In this document: piece after piece, positions 26,783 to 35,002 of the stretch
How positions within the stretch are numbered: position 1 is the stretch's first letter
How the letters are laid out: each line of letters starts with the position of its first letter
Source of the DNA: UBA4742 sp037138595
GTDB taxonomy: Bacteria; Actinomycetota; Acidimicrobiia; Acidimicrobiales; Acidimicrobilacustridaceae
Direction: 5' to 3'
DNA: 64,000 nt
NCBI GenBank assembly: GCA_037138595.1
Contig: JBAXIB010000006.1
Span: 1 to 64,000, forward strand
The notes under the pieces: model-generated
The model's input: only the letters and a program-made list of their open reading frames with translations
The model's database searches: none
What the model was told of the DNA's origin: nothing
Program-made: the position numbers and the translations under genes

Positions 26783-27637
26783 ATGCTTCGCAATCGAGTC
26801 ATCTTCACCGCGGTCGCGTTTTCGTTCCTCATTACAACCGTTGGTTGCGGAAACAAGTCGGCCACGTCAGATTCTCAAAGCTCGGACAGCACAACCGAGA
26901 CGACCACTCCCGATCCATGGTTGACCGAGGTGGCTACCGCCGCGGTACCCGAGGTTGAAGTGCTGACCTCCGACCCAACCGGGTCAGAACCGTCGGCAAC
27001 TGCCGTGCCCATCGAAGGAAAGTCGGTTGCCGTCACCACGAAGAAGGCGCCTACGCTCGGCGCGATTCCGCGAGCGAATCTGAATTCGGCGGGCGTGCGC
27101 AAAACCAGCACTGGGTTTGTGTACAAGAACCCGACCTATTTCCACAATCCTTTGGTGTTCATGGTGACAAAAGATGCGGGTGACTGGCTCAAGGTGCAGG
27201 TGCTCGCCCGCCCCAACGGACAAGAAGGCTGGATAAAACGCTCGGATGTCACCATCACTGAAACCCGCACCCACATCGAACTCACTAAAGCCACGTTTCA
27301 TCTCAAAGCGTTCGATGGCGACACCTTGGTCACCGAAAGTGATGTAGTGATCGGCAAATCGACAACGCCAACACCCAGCGGCCGATTTTTTCTGACCGAA
27401 GCCATTTCGAAGCCGGCATCGGGCGCGTACGGCCCATGGGTCTTGGCCATCAGCGCGTATTCAGAGGCTCTGGATTCCTTTGACGGCGGACTCCCCCAAG
27501 TTGCGTTCCACGGCACCGACAAACCAAAACTGGTTGGCACGCAATCATCGAACGGCTGTGTCCGCATGCCGAACGAAATCGATATGGTGCTACACGATCA
27601 AATGCCCCCGGGCACGCCAATCACCATCACGCCTTGA
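26783..27637 (+). CDS. L,D-transpeptidase lipoprotein (YkuD domain)
   Basis: A 284-residue exported cross-linking enzyme. The N-terminal hydrophobic segment ends TTVGC (C22), a plausible though non-canonical lipobox. A Ser/Thr/Pro-rich tether follows, then an SH3-like region (about 90-157, WLKVQV and GWIKRSD), then the YkuD domain with H243 (FHGTD) and SSNGCVR (catalytic C259). Such enzymes form 3-3 links in peptidoglycan or attach proteins to it. ATG 26783 is preferred because the hydrophobic segment begins there; ATG 26759 is possible. The frame upstream is antisense to gltX. The 3' end overlaps the convergent hypothetical gene by 40 bp. Confidence 0.85.
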   Translation: MLRNRVIFTAVAFSFLITTVGCGNKSATSDSQSSDSTTETTTPDPWLTEVATAAVPEVEVLTSDPTGSEPSATAVPIEGKSVAVTTKKAPTLGAIPRANLNSAGVRKTSTGFVYKNPTYFHNPLVFMVTKDAGDWLKVQVLARPNGQEGWIKRSDVTITETRTHIELTKATFHLKAFDGDTLVTESDVVIGKSTTPTPSGRFFLTEAISKPASGAYGPWVLAISAYSEALDSFDGGLPQVAFHGTDKPKLVGTQSSNGCVRMPNEIDMVLHDQMPPGTPITITP

Positions 27638-28212
27638 GCCCCTTCATCTAATTCGCTGTTGGCAACGTCTGATGATGAAGATGAGCTCGCCGAGCGAAGT
27701 TTGAAAAACGAACGCCAATCTTGTGACGCAATAGTCGCAACTTCATGATGGGTCATCCGCAGCACCGCTTGCGGCACCAAGTCAGCAATTTTACGGCGTT
27801 GGCTGTAGTGGTGAAGGTTGGCGACTTCGTCGAACAAGGGCTTTCGGAGCCTCACAAGTTCCTGATCCGCATCAGCCAAAAATCCCCAAATTGTGAACGC
27901 AACAGTGAGGTCATGCACCATCGGTGCTCGACCAAACAATGACGCACGTTTCAGCGCCACTGCGATGCATCCCGATTGGGCATCAGCTCGATGTTCGCCT
28001 TTAGTGAGAATCAGGCGTTCGCCAAAGGAATTGGCGAGTTTGATCGCAAAACCTTGATCAGGACCGGGATAACCCATTCGCGGCCCGAGTGGTTGACGGC
28101 CCGCGATTTCAGCGGGGCGACCTGCTACCCAGGAGTCATTACCCCACGGATTCGACTCATAGACGCGAGGGCGAACGGCTGATTGATGGGGGACGTACTC
28201 GGGGGCTGCCAC
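27598..28212 (-). CDS. Conserved hypothetical protein downstream of cimA
   Basis: A 204-residue soluble protein. The first 50 residues are Pro/Arg-rich (YVPHQSAVRPRVYESNPWG). A core follows with GPDQGFAIKLAN, DAQSGCIAVALKRASLFGR, MVHDLTVAFTIWGFLAD and VPQAVLRMTHHEV. I recognise the layout as an actinobacterial conserved hypothetical but know no function. The start is GTG at 28212, 9 nt past the cimA stop, so it is probably the last gene of the leuB-ilvE-cimA transcript. Its 3' end overlaps the convergent L,D-transpeptidase gene by 40 bp. Confidence 0.65.
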   Translation of the reverse strand: MAAPEYVPHQSAVRPRVYESNPWGNDSWVAGRPAEIAGRQPLGPRMGYPGPDQGFAIKLANSFGERLILTKGEHRADAQSGCIAVALKRASLFGRAPMVHDLTVAFTIWGFLADADQELVRLRKPLFDEVANLHHYSQRRKIADLVPQAVLRMTHHEVATIASQDWRSFFKLRSASSSSSSDVANSELDEGAQGVMVIGVPGGI

Positions 28213-28221
28213 GTCGCCAGC

Positions 28222-29862
28222 CTAGGCCGTGGGATGCACGAGGCCGTAGATGAACGAGTCGAGCAGTGCGCGCCACGCAGCCTCGATCACGTTGGTATCA
28301 ACCCCGACAGTTGTCCAAACATTTTCGCCGTCGGTCGAATCGATTAGGACCCGCACCACTGCCCCCGTCGCGTCGCCGCCATCGAGCACCCGAACCTTGA
28401 AATCGGTTAGGTGAATGCGATCGAGCGCGGGATAACGACCGTTGAGCGCTCGTCGAACGGCAACATCAAGGGCATTAACTGGTCCGTTGCCTTCACCAAT
28501 CGCGGCGACTCGTTCGCCATCGATAATCAGTTTGACGGTCGCCTCGACGGTGACCTCGGCTGCATCGAACGATTCTGCTGATGCTTCGCGGTGGTAACTC
28601 GAAACGCGATAGGTCTCAACCTCAAAAAAATCTTGGCTCCATCCAGCAGCGTGTCGCATCAACAACTCGAGGGACGCATCGGCCGCCTCGAACAGCCATC
28701 CGCGCGCCTCTAAGTTCTTGAGATCGTCGCTGAGAACTCCCGCGGCGCGATCGTCGAGGTCGATGTCGAATTCGGCCGCCTTCATGATCATCCCTGCTCG
28801 CCCGCCGAGGTCACTAACCAGCACCCGCGTGTGGTTACCCACCGCTGCGGGCTCAATGTGTTCGTAACTTGCGCCACCAGCGCGACCGAGCGCCGAGGTG
28901 TGCAGACCGCCTTTGTGAGCAAATGCCGAAATACCAACAAATGGATCGGCTGGATGCGGCGGCAAGTTGACAAGTTCAGACACATGGCGACTCACCAATG
29001 TCAGCCGATCCAAGCGACCCTCAGGCAAGGTTGCGATCCCAAGCTTGAGCGTGAGATCGGGGATGACCGTCATCAGATTGGCATTTCCGGTTCGCTCGCC
29101 ATAGCCGTTCACGGTTCCCTGCACTTGGGTGGCTCCACCGAGCACCGCGGCGATTGAGTTCGCTACCGCACAACCTGAATCGTTTTGGGTATGGATACCG
29201 ACCGAAACGCTACCGAAGTACTCAGAAATTTCCTGGGTGATGAGTTGCACCTCATGGGGCAACGACCCGCCATTGGTGTCACACAACACGAGACAATCGG
29301 CGCCATTGGACGCCGCTGCCTCAAGAATCCGAAGCGCAAATTCCGCGTTTGCTTTATACCCGTCAAAAAAATGCTCAGCGTCGAAAAAGACGCGGCGACC
29401 CGCGGCCTTGAGAAATGCCACCGATTCGCCGACCATGGCCACGCCCTCTTCAAGAGTGGTTTGCAACGCGTCGGTGACATGAAAATCCCAGCTCTTTCCG
29501 ACGATACAAATTGTCGAAGTTTGAGCGTCAAGTAACGCCTGCAGCGTCGGATCAACATCGACTTTGCCCGCTGGGCGGCGAGTCGAACCAAAGGCAACCA
29601 ATTCGGCTGTCGTGAGATTCAATTCCGAGGGCGCGCGTGAAAAAAACTGCGCGTCTTTCGGATTGGCTTGGGGGTACCCGCCTTCGATCCACCGAACGCC
29701 GAGCCAATCAAGTTGCTCGGCGACCCGAAGCTTGTCTTCAACGGTGAGCGAAATGCCCTCAAACTGCGCGCCATCGCGCAACGTCGTATCAAAGATGTCA
29801 ACCGACTCTGGCAGCACCTGGGTACCGAGGAACCGCTCAGGTCCTAACGGCTCAGTTGACAT
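28222..29862 (-). CDS. cimA: (R)-citramalate synthase
   Basis: A 546-residue enzyme condensing pyruvate with acetyl-CoA to citramalate, the first step of the threonine-independent isoleucine route. FDTTLRDGAQ (24-33) gives the metal and catalytic residues of the DRE-TIM fold. WIEGGYPQANPKDAQFF, LCDTNGGSLPHEV, GIHTQNDSG and GTVNGYGERTGNANL fit the TIGR00977-type citramalate synthase rather than 2-isopropylmalate synthase. The C-terminal LeuA allosteric domain (about 410-546) would sense isoleucine. ATG 29862 overlaps the ilvE 3' end by 11 nt; earlier in-frame codons lie inside ilvE. The products would go to LeuCD and LeuB, both encoded nearby. Confidence 0.9.
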   Translation of the reverse strand: MSTEPLGPERFLGTQVLPESVDIFDTTLRDGAQFEGISLTVEDKLRVAEQLDWLGVRWIEGGYPQANPKDAQFFSRAPSELNLTTAELVAFGSTRRPAGKVDVDPTLQALLDAQTSTICIVGKSWDFHVTDALQTTLEEGVAMVGESVAFLKAAGRRVFFDAEHFFDGYKANAEFALRILEAAASNGADCLVLCDTNGGSLPHEVQLITQEISEYFGSVSVGIHTQNDSGCAVANSIAAVLGGATQVQGTVNGYGERTGNANLMTVIPDLTLKLGIATLPEGRLDRLTLVSRHVSELVNLPPHPADPFVGISAFAHKGGLHTSALGRAGGASYEHIEPAAVGNHTRVLVSDLGGRAGMIMKAAEFDIDLDDRAAGVLSDDLKNLEARGWLFEAADASLELLMRHAAGWSQDFFEVETYRVSSYHREASAESFDAAEVTVEATVKLIIDGERVAAIGEGNGPVNALDVAVRRALNGRYPALDRIHLTDFKVRVLDGGDATGAVVRVLIDSTDGENVWTTVGVDTNVIEAAWRALLDSFIYGLVHPTA

Positions 29863-30769
29863 AGGTAAGCCAGTCTTTATAGCGATCGACTTCGCCGTGA
29901 ACGGCCTTGGCATATTCGTTGGCGATTGCCGTCGTCATTGGACCTGGACAAGGTATGGATCGATCATCGACCGAGTTCACCGCGCTCACCTCGGCCGCCG
30001 TGCCACACACGAACATCTCTTCGCAGACATACAGGTCGCTACGCGTCAAGTAGTCAAATCTGGTTTCGAAACCAAAGTCGCGAGCAATCGTCATTACTGA
30101 ATCTTGCGTGAGACCTTCAAGGGCACCCGCGGCAATCGGTGGCGTTATGAGAACGCCATTGCGCGCAGCAAAGATGTTCTCGCCCGTGCATTCACTCACA
30201 AACCCTTGAGGACTCAGCATGATTGCTTCGTCATAACCTGCCTTGAGAGCTTCGACCTTTGCCAACGACGAGTTGACGTAGTTCCCGGTCGTCTTCGAAG
30301 CCGGCGGCATGGTGTTGTGGTCATGACGCGTCCAAGATGAAATCGTCATACGAACGCCTTTGCTCGCGGCATCGTCGCCGAGATACGCGCCCCACTTCCA
30401 ACATGCAATCGCAACGTCGATCGTGCACGGCATGGTGTTAAGACCCATTTCGCCATATCCGTAATACGCGATTGGTCGGATATAACACGACGGCAATCCG
30501 GAAGCTCGAACCACAGTGATCGTTGCGTCGACGAGTTCCTCAACCGTGTACGGCAAATCCATACCCATGATCCGCGCTGAATTTTCAAGGCGCGCCATGT
30601 GTTCGGTCAAACGAAAAATGGCGGGTCCGTCAGCAGTCTCGTGCGCGCGAATTCCCTCAAAGACTCCCGTCCCATAATGCAAGGTATGAGTGAGGACATG
30701 AATCCTCGCGGCATCCCAGTCGACGAGTTCGCCGTTCATCCAGATCTTCTCGGTGGGGGTGATGGGCAT
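29852..30769 (-). CDS. ilvE: Branched-chain amino acid aminotransferase
   Basis: A 305-residue fold type IV PLP enzyme performing the last step of Val, Leu and Ile synthesis. LHYGTGVFEGIRA (about 30-42), SWTRHDHNTMPPASKTTGNY with the PLP lysine in the ASK segment, EAIMLSPQGFVSECTGENIF and EMFVCGTAAEVSAVNSVDD are the family signatures. AAGGAGA lies 8-9 nt before ATG 30769. It is 30 nt after leuB and overlaps cimA, so all three are one operon. Confidence 0.93.
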   Translation of the reverse strand: MPITPTEKIWMNGELVDWDAARIHVLTHTLHYGTGVFEGIRAHETADGPAIFRLTEHMARLENSARIMGMDLPYTVEELVDATITVVRASGLPSCYIRPIAYYGYGEMGLNTMPCTIDVAIACWKWGAYLGDDAASKGVRMTISSWTRHDHNTMPPASKTTGNYVNSSLAKVEALKAGYDEAIMLSPQGFVSECTGENIFAARNGVLITPPIAAGALEGLTQDSVMTIARDFGFETRFDYLTRSDLYVCEEMFVCGTAAEVSAVNSVDDRSIPCPGPMTTAIANEYAKAVHGEVDRYKDWLTYVN

Positions 30770-30799
30770 TGCAGGGTCTCCTTAGTTGGAGTGAGAGGG

Positions 30800-31816
30800 T
30801 CAGAGTCGCTCGACGACAAGGTCGCCGATGGTCGAAGTGCTACCAATGAGAGTCGACGTATCCGCACACGCGGCACGAATGCGAGCAGCAGCTTCGCCTT
30901 CTCCCAAGAATTCAAGCATCATCGCCGCCGACAAGATCGCCGCGACGGGATTGGCCTTCTGTTGGCCCGCAATATCGGGCGCGGAGCCGTGCACCGGCTC
31001 AAACATTGAGGGTCCGGTCCGTGCCGGATTCAGATTGCCCGACGACGCCAGACCAATTCCGCCCGACACTGCACCGGCTAAATCGGTGAGGATGTCACCG
31101 AACAAATTATCGGTGACGATGACGTCATATTGCTGCGGGGACTGGACCATATAGATGCATGCGGCGTCAACGTGGTTATAACCAGTGTCAACATCGGGGA
31201 ACGACGCCGCTACGTCAGCAAAAGTGCGTTGCCAGAGGTCACCCGAAAAGGTAAGCACGTTGGTTTTGTGCACCATGGTCACGTGCTTGCGTGGTCGGCT
31301 TCGCGCCAACTCGAAGGCGTACCGCACACACCGCTCCACGCCCATTCGGGTATTCACCGAACCTTGGGTGGCGATTTCGTGCGGAGTTCCTTTCCGGAGG
31401 AAGCCTCCTTCGCCGGCGTAGGTGCCTTCAGTGTTTTCGCGGATCACGACGAAATCGTGAGTGCCATCAGGTGCAAGAAAAGGCCGCTGGTTGATATAGA
31501 GGTCAAGATCAAAGCGCATCTTCAACAGCAATCCGCGTTCGATGATGCCGGGTGGCACACCCGGCGCGCCCACTGCTCCGAGCAACAATGCATCAAGCGA
31601 ACGCCACTCCTCGACCGTCTCGTCGCTCAACACGACCCCATCGCGCAAATACCGCGCACCACCAAGGTCATAGTCGACCGTATCGAGCTCAACGCCCGCG
31701 GCTCGAATGACTTTCAGTGCCTCGGCGATCACCTCAATACCAATGCCATCACCGCCGATGACACCAACGCGATGAAGACCACCAGCACCCGCAGGTGAAT
31801 TGGATTGGGTATTCAC
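30800..31816 (-). CDS. leuB: 3-isopropylmalate dehydrogenase
   Basis: A 338-residue NAD-dependent beta-decarboxylating dehydrogenase; it also serves the citramalate route by oxidising 3-methylmalate. IGGDGIGIEVIAEALKV, the substrate arginine region LLLKMRFDLDLYINQRP, VIRENTEGTYAGEGG, HKTNVL and DNLFGDILTDLAG are visible. GSAPDIAGQQKANPVAAIL binds the cofactor. I place the start at GTG 31816 because AGGGAGAG lies about 9 nt ahead. The frame runs further upstream, but through the terminator-like hairpin. It is the first gene of leuB-ilvE-cimA, preceded by a leader peptide. Confidence 0.92.
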   Translation of the reverse strand: MNTQSNSPAGAGGLHRVGVIGGDGIGIEVIAEALKVIRAAGVELDTVDYDLGGARYLRDGVVLSDETVEEWRSLDALLLGAVGAPGVPPGIIERGLLLKMRFDLDLYINQRPFLAPDGTHDFVVIRENTEGTYAGEGGFLRKGTPHEIATQGSVNTRMGVERCVRYAFELARSRPRKHVTMVHKTNVLTFSGDLWQRTFADVAASFPDVDTGYNHVDAACIYMVQSPQQYDVIVTDNLFGDILTDLAGAVSGGIGLASSGNLNPARTGPSMFEPVHGSAPDIAGQQKANPVAAILSAAMMLEFLGEGEAAARIRAACADTSTLIGSTSTIGDLVVERL

Positions 31817-31840
31817 GACAGAAACTCTCCCTAGAACGAG

Positions 31841-31864
31841 AAAACCGCCCACCAAGGTGGACGG
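31841..31864 (-). terminator. Attenuator terminator hairpin before leuB
   Basis: On the minus strand CCGTCCACC (31864-31856), a TT loop, then GGTGGGCGG (31853-31845): 9 bp with one G-U pair, followed at once by TTTTCTCGTT. This is an intrinsic-terminator shape placed between the leader peptide and the leuB ribosome binding site. The 2-nt loop means the innermost pairs are likely open. Confidence 0.7.
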
Positions 31865-31870
31865 CCAGAA

Positions 31871-31895
31871 GCGCACACCACGACGTGGTGCGCGC
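31871..31895 (-). promoter_or_regulatory. Leader hairpin 1 of the leuB attenuator
   Basis: GCGCGCACCAC / GTGGTGTGCGC with loop GTC, 11 bp including one G-U pair. Its first base (31895) is the final G of the leader-peptide stop codon, so a ribosome at the stop would prevent it from forming. The terminator hairpin follows after 6 nt. Confidence 0.6.
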
Positions 31896-31936
31896 TAGAC
31901 AATGATGATTACGGGGGCGGTTACGAAGTCAAGCAC
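31895..31936 (-). CDS. Leader peptide of the leuB-ilvE-cimA operon (13 residues)
   Basis: GTG start at 31936 and TAG at 31897-31895; the peptide reads MLDFVTAPVIIIV. Seven of 13 residues are Leu, Val or Ile, and the last five codons are Val-Ile-Ile-Ile-Val directly before the stop. The ribosome binding site is weak (AGG, 4 nt ahead). A TTGACG at 31972-31967 is placed so that transcription could begin at or next to the GTG, making the leader leaderless. With the two hairpins downstream this looks like a branched-chain amino-acid attenuator: scarce charged tRNA-Ile or tRNA-Val would stall the ribosome and let leuB be read. Position and codon content are seen; the mechanism is inferred. Confidence 0.68.
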   Translation of the reverse strand: MLDFVTAPVIIIV

Positions 31937-32056
31937 TTTGCCTAGTGTGCTTTGGGGAGATGGTTTCGTCAACCGACGGCCCAATTTGGGCGGCCAAATC
32001 AGCGCTCATTGCCGAAATTGCCGGTGCCTGAAAGGACTGAAGTCAGGTCATCTCGC

Positions 32057-32062
32057 TACGAT
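32057..32062 (+). promoter_or_regulatory. -10 element (TACGAT) placed for a leaderless greA transcript
   Basis: TACGAT ends 6 nt before the GTG at 32069, the spacing expected if transcription starts on the start codon itself. No ribosome binding site is visible, which fits leaderless initiation. No clear -35 box. Confidence 0.45.
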
Positions 32063-32068
32063 GTTCGG

Positions 32069-32542
32069 GTGCCACAGATCCACCAACTCTCCCAAGCTGC
32101 ATTCGACCGCCTTTCCGCCGAACATCAACACCTCATAACCCATGGTCGAAACGACATCGCTCGCGTCATCCAAGCGGCCCGCGAGCTTGGCGACCTCAAG
32201 GAAAATGGTGACTACCACGCGGCCAAAGACGAGCAGGGCAAGATGGAGGCTCGGATCAGTCACCTTGCAGCGTTATTGCTCGACTGTGAAATAGTCGGAA
32301 CGAATGCTTCTGGCATCGTCCAAGCCGGTTCAGTGGTACTCATCGTCTATGAAGACGACGAAGAGGAGCAGCGGTGCCTCATCGGCTCAATTGAAGAGCG
32401 ACACGACGACGACGACGTGATCGTGGTCTCGCCCGGTTCTCCGCTCGGGGCTGCGCTGATCGGCAAAGCCGACGGTGACCGCGTGTCCTTTCAAGCCCCT
32501 GGAGGCGAACTCTGGGTCGAGATCGTCGGCGTTGAGGCTTGA
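32069..32542 (+). CDS. greA: Transcript cleavage factor GreA
   Basis: A 157-residue Gre factor that enters the RNA polymerase secondary channel and stimulates cleavage of backtracked RNA. The N-terminal coiled coil carries the acidic tip ELGDLKENGDYHAAKDEQ, matching the D..E tip of GreA. The C-terminal FKBP-like domain includes GSVVLIVYEDDEEE, VVSPGSPLGAALIGKADGD and VSFQAPGGELWVEIVGVE. I chose GTG 32069 because it begins a normal-length protein and lies 6 nt after a TACGAT -10 box; the frame is open farther upstream. It is divergent from the leuB leader region. Confidence 0.87.
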   Translation: MPQIHQLSQAAFDRLSAEHQHLITHGRNDIARVIQAARELGDLKENGDYHAAKDEQGKMEARISHLAALLLDCEIVGTNASGIVQAGSVVLIVYEDDEEEQRCLIGSIEERHDDDDVIVVSPGSPLGAALIGKADGDRVSFQAPGGELWVEIVGVEA

Positions 32543-32551
32543 TCACTCCTC

Positions 32552-33436
32552 GTGATTGACCCACACCCACCAGACCCGCCAGGCCTCGCCGCGGGGCGTC
32601 CACTCAACCTTCCGGGCCGTGGAACCACGTTTATTCGAACCGCTGACGGACCCGAACATGCCCCGACGCTCATGCTGCTCCATGGCTGGACCGTGAATGC
32701 GGCGTTGAATTGGTTCGGCGCGTTCGAACCCCTCGCCCGCTCTTTCAATGTCATTGCACTCGATCACCGGGGGCACGGACGCGGCATCCGCACCTGGAGG
32801 CGGTTTCGACTCGAAGACTGCGCCGACGATGCGGTTGCCGTAGCTGATGCGCTTGGAATCAAAACATTTATTCCGGTCGGCTATTCGATGGGTGGACCAA
32901 TCGCTCAACTGATCTGGCATCGACATCCGACACGAGTTGACGGACTGGTGATGTGTGCCACGAGTCGGAGTTTCGCTCGGGGAAGAAACAGCGGGCGCGC
33001 CGCAGCTTCGATGATGGGCCTCGCCTCGCTCATCGCGAGAGCTGCGCCGAAATCGGTCAAACGAAATGCAGCCGAGCGAATCGTCAATAACCGGTTCGAT
33101 CAGTCAGACCTTGGGCGGTTTGCCCGCGATCAGGTGCTTCAAAATGACACACGAATGGTGGTTGAAGCCGGAACCGCACTTGCCGCGTTTACATCGCGGG
33201 ACTGGATCGGAGGCGTGGATGTTCCAACCGCCGTCGTGGTCACCGAGCACGACACAGTCGTTCCGCCTCACCGGCAGCGTCGCTTGGCCAGCGCGATCCC
33301 CCAAGCTGCGGTATTCCCCATCGACGCCGATCACGGGGTTTGTGCCACCGACACGTCGGTGTTTATCCCTGCGCTCGTTAACGCGTGTCTCAACGTGGTC
33401 CAGCGTCACGGTGACCTCAGCTATCGGGTTAGCTGA
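32552..33436 (+). CDS. Alpha/beta hydrolase
   Basis: A 294-residue cytosolic alpha/beta-hydrolase. LMLLHGWTVNAAL forms the oxyanion region, VIALDHRGHGRG follows, GYSMGG is the nucleophile elbow, EHDTVVPP carries the acid and DADHGVC the catalytic His. Substrate is unknown; esters or peroxide chemistry are both possible in this superfamily. The start is GTG at 32552, 9 nt after greA, suggesting co-transcription. The 3' end overlaps the convergent Ppx/GppA gene by 8 nt. Confidence 0.82.
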   Translation: MIDPHPPDPPGLAAGRPLNLPGRGTTFIRTADGPEHAPTLMLLHGWTVNAALNWFGAFEPLARSFNVIALDHRGHGRGIRTWRRFRLEDCADDAVAVADALGIKTFIPVGYSMGGPIAQLIWHRHPTRVDGLVMCATSRSFARGRNSGRAAASMMGLASLIARAAPKSVKRNAAERIVNNRFDQSDLGRFARDQVLQNDTRMVVEAGTALAAFTSRDWIGGVDVPTAVVVTEHDTVVPPHRQRRLASAIPQAAVFPIDADHGVCATDTSVFIPALVNACLNVVQRHGDLSYRVS

Positions 33437-34976
33437 GCGAAACCCCGATCCATACCGGAAGGTGAAGCACCTCGGCGAGCAAACCACTGCGCTCCGAGGC
33501 GGTATAGAGCTCGAGTGAGATGTCAGCGCCTGGCACAGCGACGACCTGAACGTCGACGGCCGCATCGACAAGGACTGCATGTACCGACGCGACCAGTCCG
33601 GCGTGGGTTCGATCAAGCCCAATTGCAACGCGAAGCAGGCCGGCCAGAATCCTGACCGATTCTTGATCTGATGGCAGTAGCGCCGCGAACTCCGGGTGCT
33701 TCGCCGAGGGTGCGCTTTTGCGGTGGTAACGAGCAACCAGCGCAACAATTTCGATCTCGTGATCAGTAAATCCGGCGAGCCGATCGGAATTTCTGATCAC
33801 GTAATAACTGTGTTTGTGATGCTTACTGTGGGACACAAACAAGCCAACATTGGTCAGCAATGCTGCGGCCTCGAGCAATTCTCTGGCATCGTCACCAAGC
33901 CCGTGAAGCGCTGACAATTGGTCAAACAACGCGAGCGCGAGTTCGGAAACTTTATTCGCGTGTTCAGGCTCATCGTCCATGAGTGACGCGAGGCGCATCA
34001 CGCTTGTCCGTCGCAGGTCATGCAAGTGGTGCAGCGCCGCGCCGCGCCGCCGCTGGAACGCGTCGAGGAGTGCCCCCTCCCGAAGCGCGTAGGCCGATAC
34101 CACGATTTCGTCAACGCCGAATACCGCCATCGCCTCAGCCAAGATGATCGCTCCACCCAAGATGATGTCAGCACGACCCGCTTCTACTCCCGGGAGCTCA
34201 AGACGCGCCGCGTTCGTTGGTGCACCGGCCAACGCTTCGACTACCGATTCCACTTCGACCCGAGTGACCGTCGCGTTATTCAGCGTGCGCGGCGACGAAC
34301 CCGTTCGCATCGCGCCAGCAACAGTTGCAATGGCTTCCACGGTCCCGGAACTTCCAACGCAGACGTCAAACCCCAATCGATCGATGTCGCGAGCCATCGG
34401 AGCGAGCACCGACTGAACGAACTTCCGACACGAATGAACTGCGCCGGGGTGCAACACCGCACTTTGGAAGAAACGTCGGGTCAGGCGAATCGCTCCCAAT
34501 TTAAAGCTGCGTGCCTCAAGTGTTTCGCTCTGTTCCCCCACCAAAATTTCAGTGCTTCCTCCCCCAATATCGATGAGCAACATCCGTTTATCGATTATCG
34601 GAACGGCTTGCAGCACGCCGAGATAGATGAGTCGAGCCTCTTCAACCCCAGAAATCACTTCTACCGCGACGCCCGACTCAGTTCGAGCACGTGCGATGAA
34701 TTCCTCGGCATTTTCAGCCTCGCGCACGGCGCTGGTCGCCACCGCACTAACTGGCGCTTTTGAAATCTCAGCTACTTGGCGAAAACGAGTCAGGGTCGCA
34801 ATGCCGCGATCAATTGCATCGGCAGCGAGTTGCTTCATTTCACCGTCGCCGGAGCCGAGTCGCACGGCCTCCTTTTCGTCGGCAATGACTTCGAAGTGTC
34901 CATCATCATCGAATCGAGCAACGACCAAGTGAATCGAATTGGTGCCGATATCGATGGCGGCCAAATTCTCGTCCAT
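33429..34976 (-). CDS. Exopolyphosphatase / pppGpp phosphatase family protein
   Basis: A 515-residue Ppx/GppA protein of the actin-like ATPase fold: AIDIGTNSIHLVVA (7-20) is phosphate loop 1 and DIGGGSTE (136-143) phosphate loop 2. VEEARLIYLG lies between them. The C-terminal 190 residues look like the HD-type domain of longer family members (RYHRKSAPSAKHPEF). It would hydrolyse polyphosphate or pppGpp; the sequence does not decide which. It converges on the alpha/beta hydrolase. The IclR gene lies 26 nt upstream on the same strand. Confidence 0.85.
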   Translation of the reverse strand: MDENLAAIDIGTNSIHLVVARFDDDGHFEVIADEKEAVRLGSGDGEMKQLAADAIDRGIATLTRFRQVAEISKAPVSAVATSAVREAENAEEFIARARTESGVAVEVISGVEEARLIYLGVLQAVPIIDKRMLLIDIGGGSTEILVGEQSETLEARSFKLGAIRLTRRFFQSAVLHPGAVHSCRKFVQSVLAPMARDIDRLGFDVCVGSSGTVEAIATVAGAMRTGSSPRTLNNATVTRVEVESVVEALAGAPTNAARLELPGVEAGRADIILGGAIILAEAMAVFGVDEIVVSAYALREGALLDAFQRRRGAALHHLHDLRRTSVMRLASLMDDEPEHANKVSELALALFDQLSALHGLGDDARELLEAAALLTNVGLFVSHSKHHKHSYYVIRNSDRLAGFTDHEIEIVALVARYHRKSAPSAKHPEFAALLPSDQESVRILAGLLRVAIGLDRTHAGLVASVHAVLVDAAVDVQVVAVPGADISLELYTASERSGLLAEVLHLPVWIGVSLS

Positions 34977-35002
34977 GATGCGCTCAGCCTAGGGCGATCT
35001 CG

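Noticed and set aside
33696..34932. Several frames on the plus strand opposite Ppx/GppA
   Set aside because: They are shadows of a clear gene; none has family motifs or a ribosome binding site.
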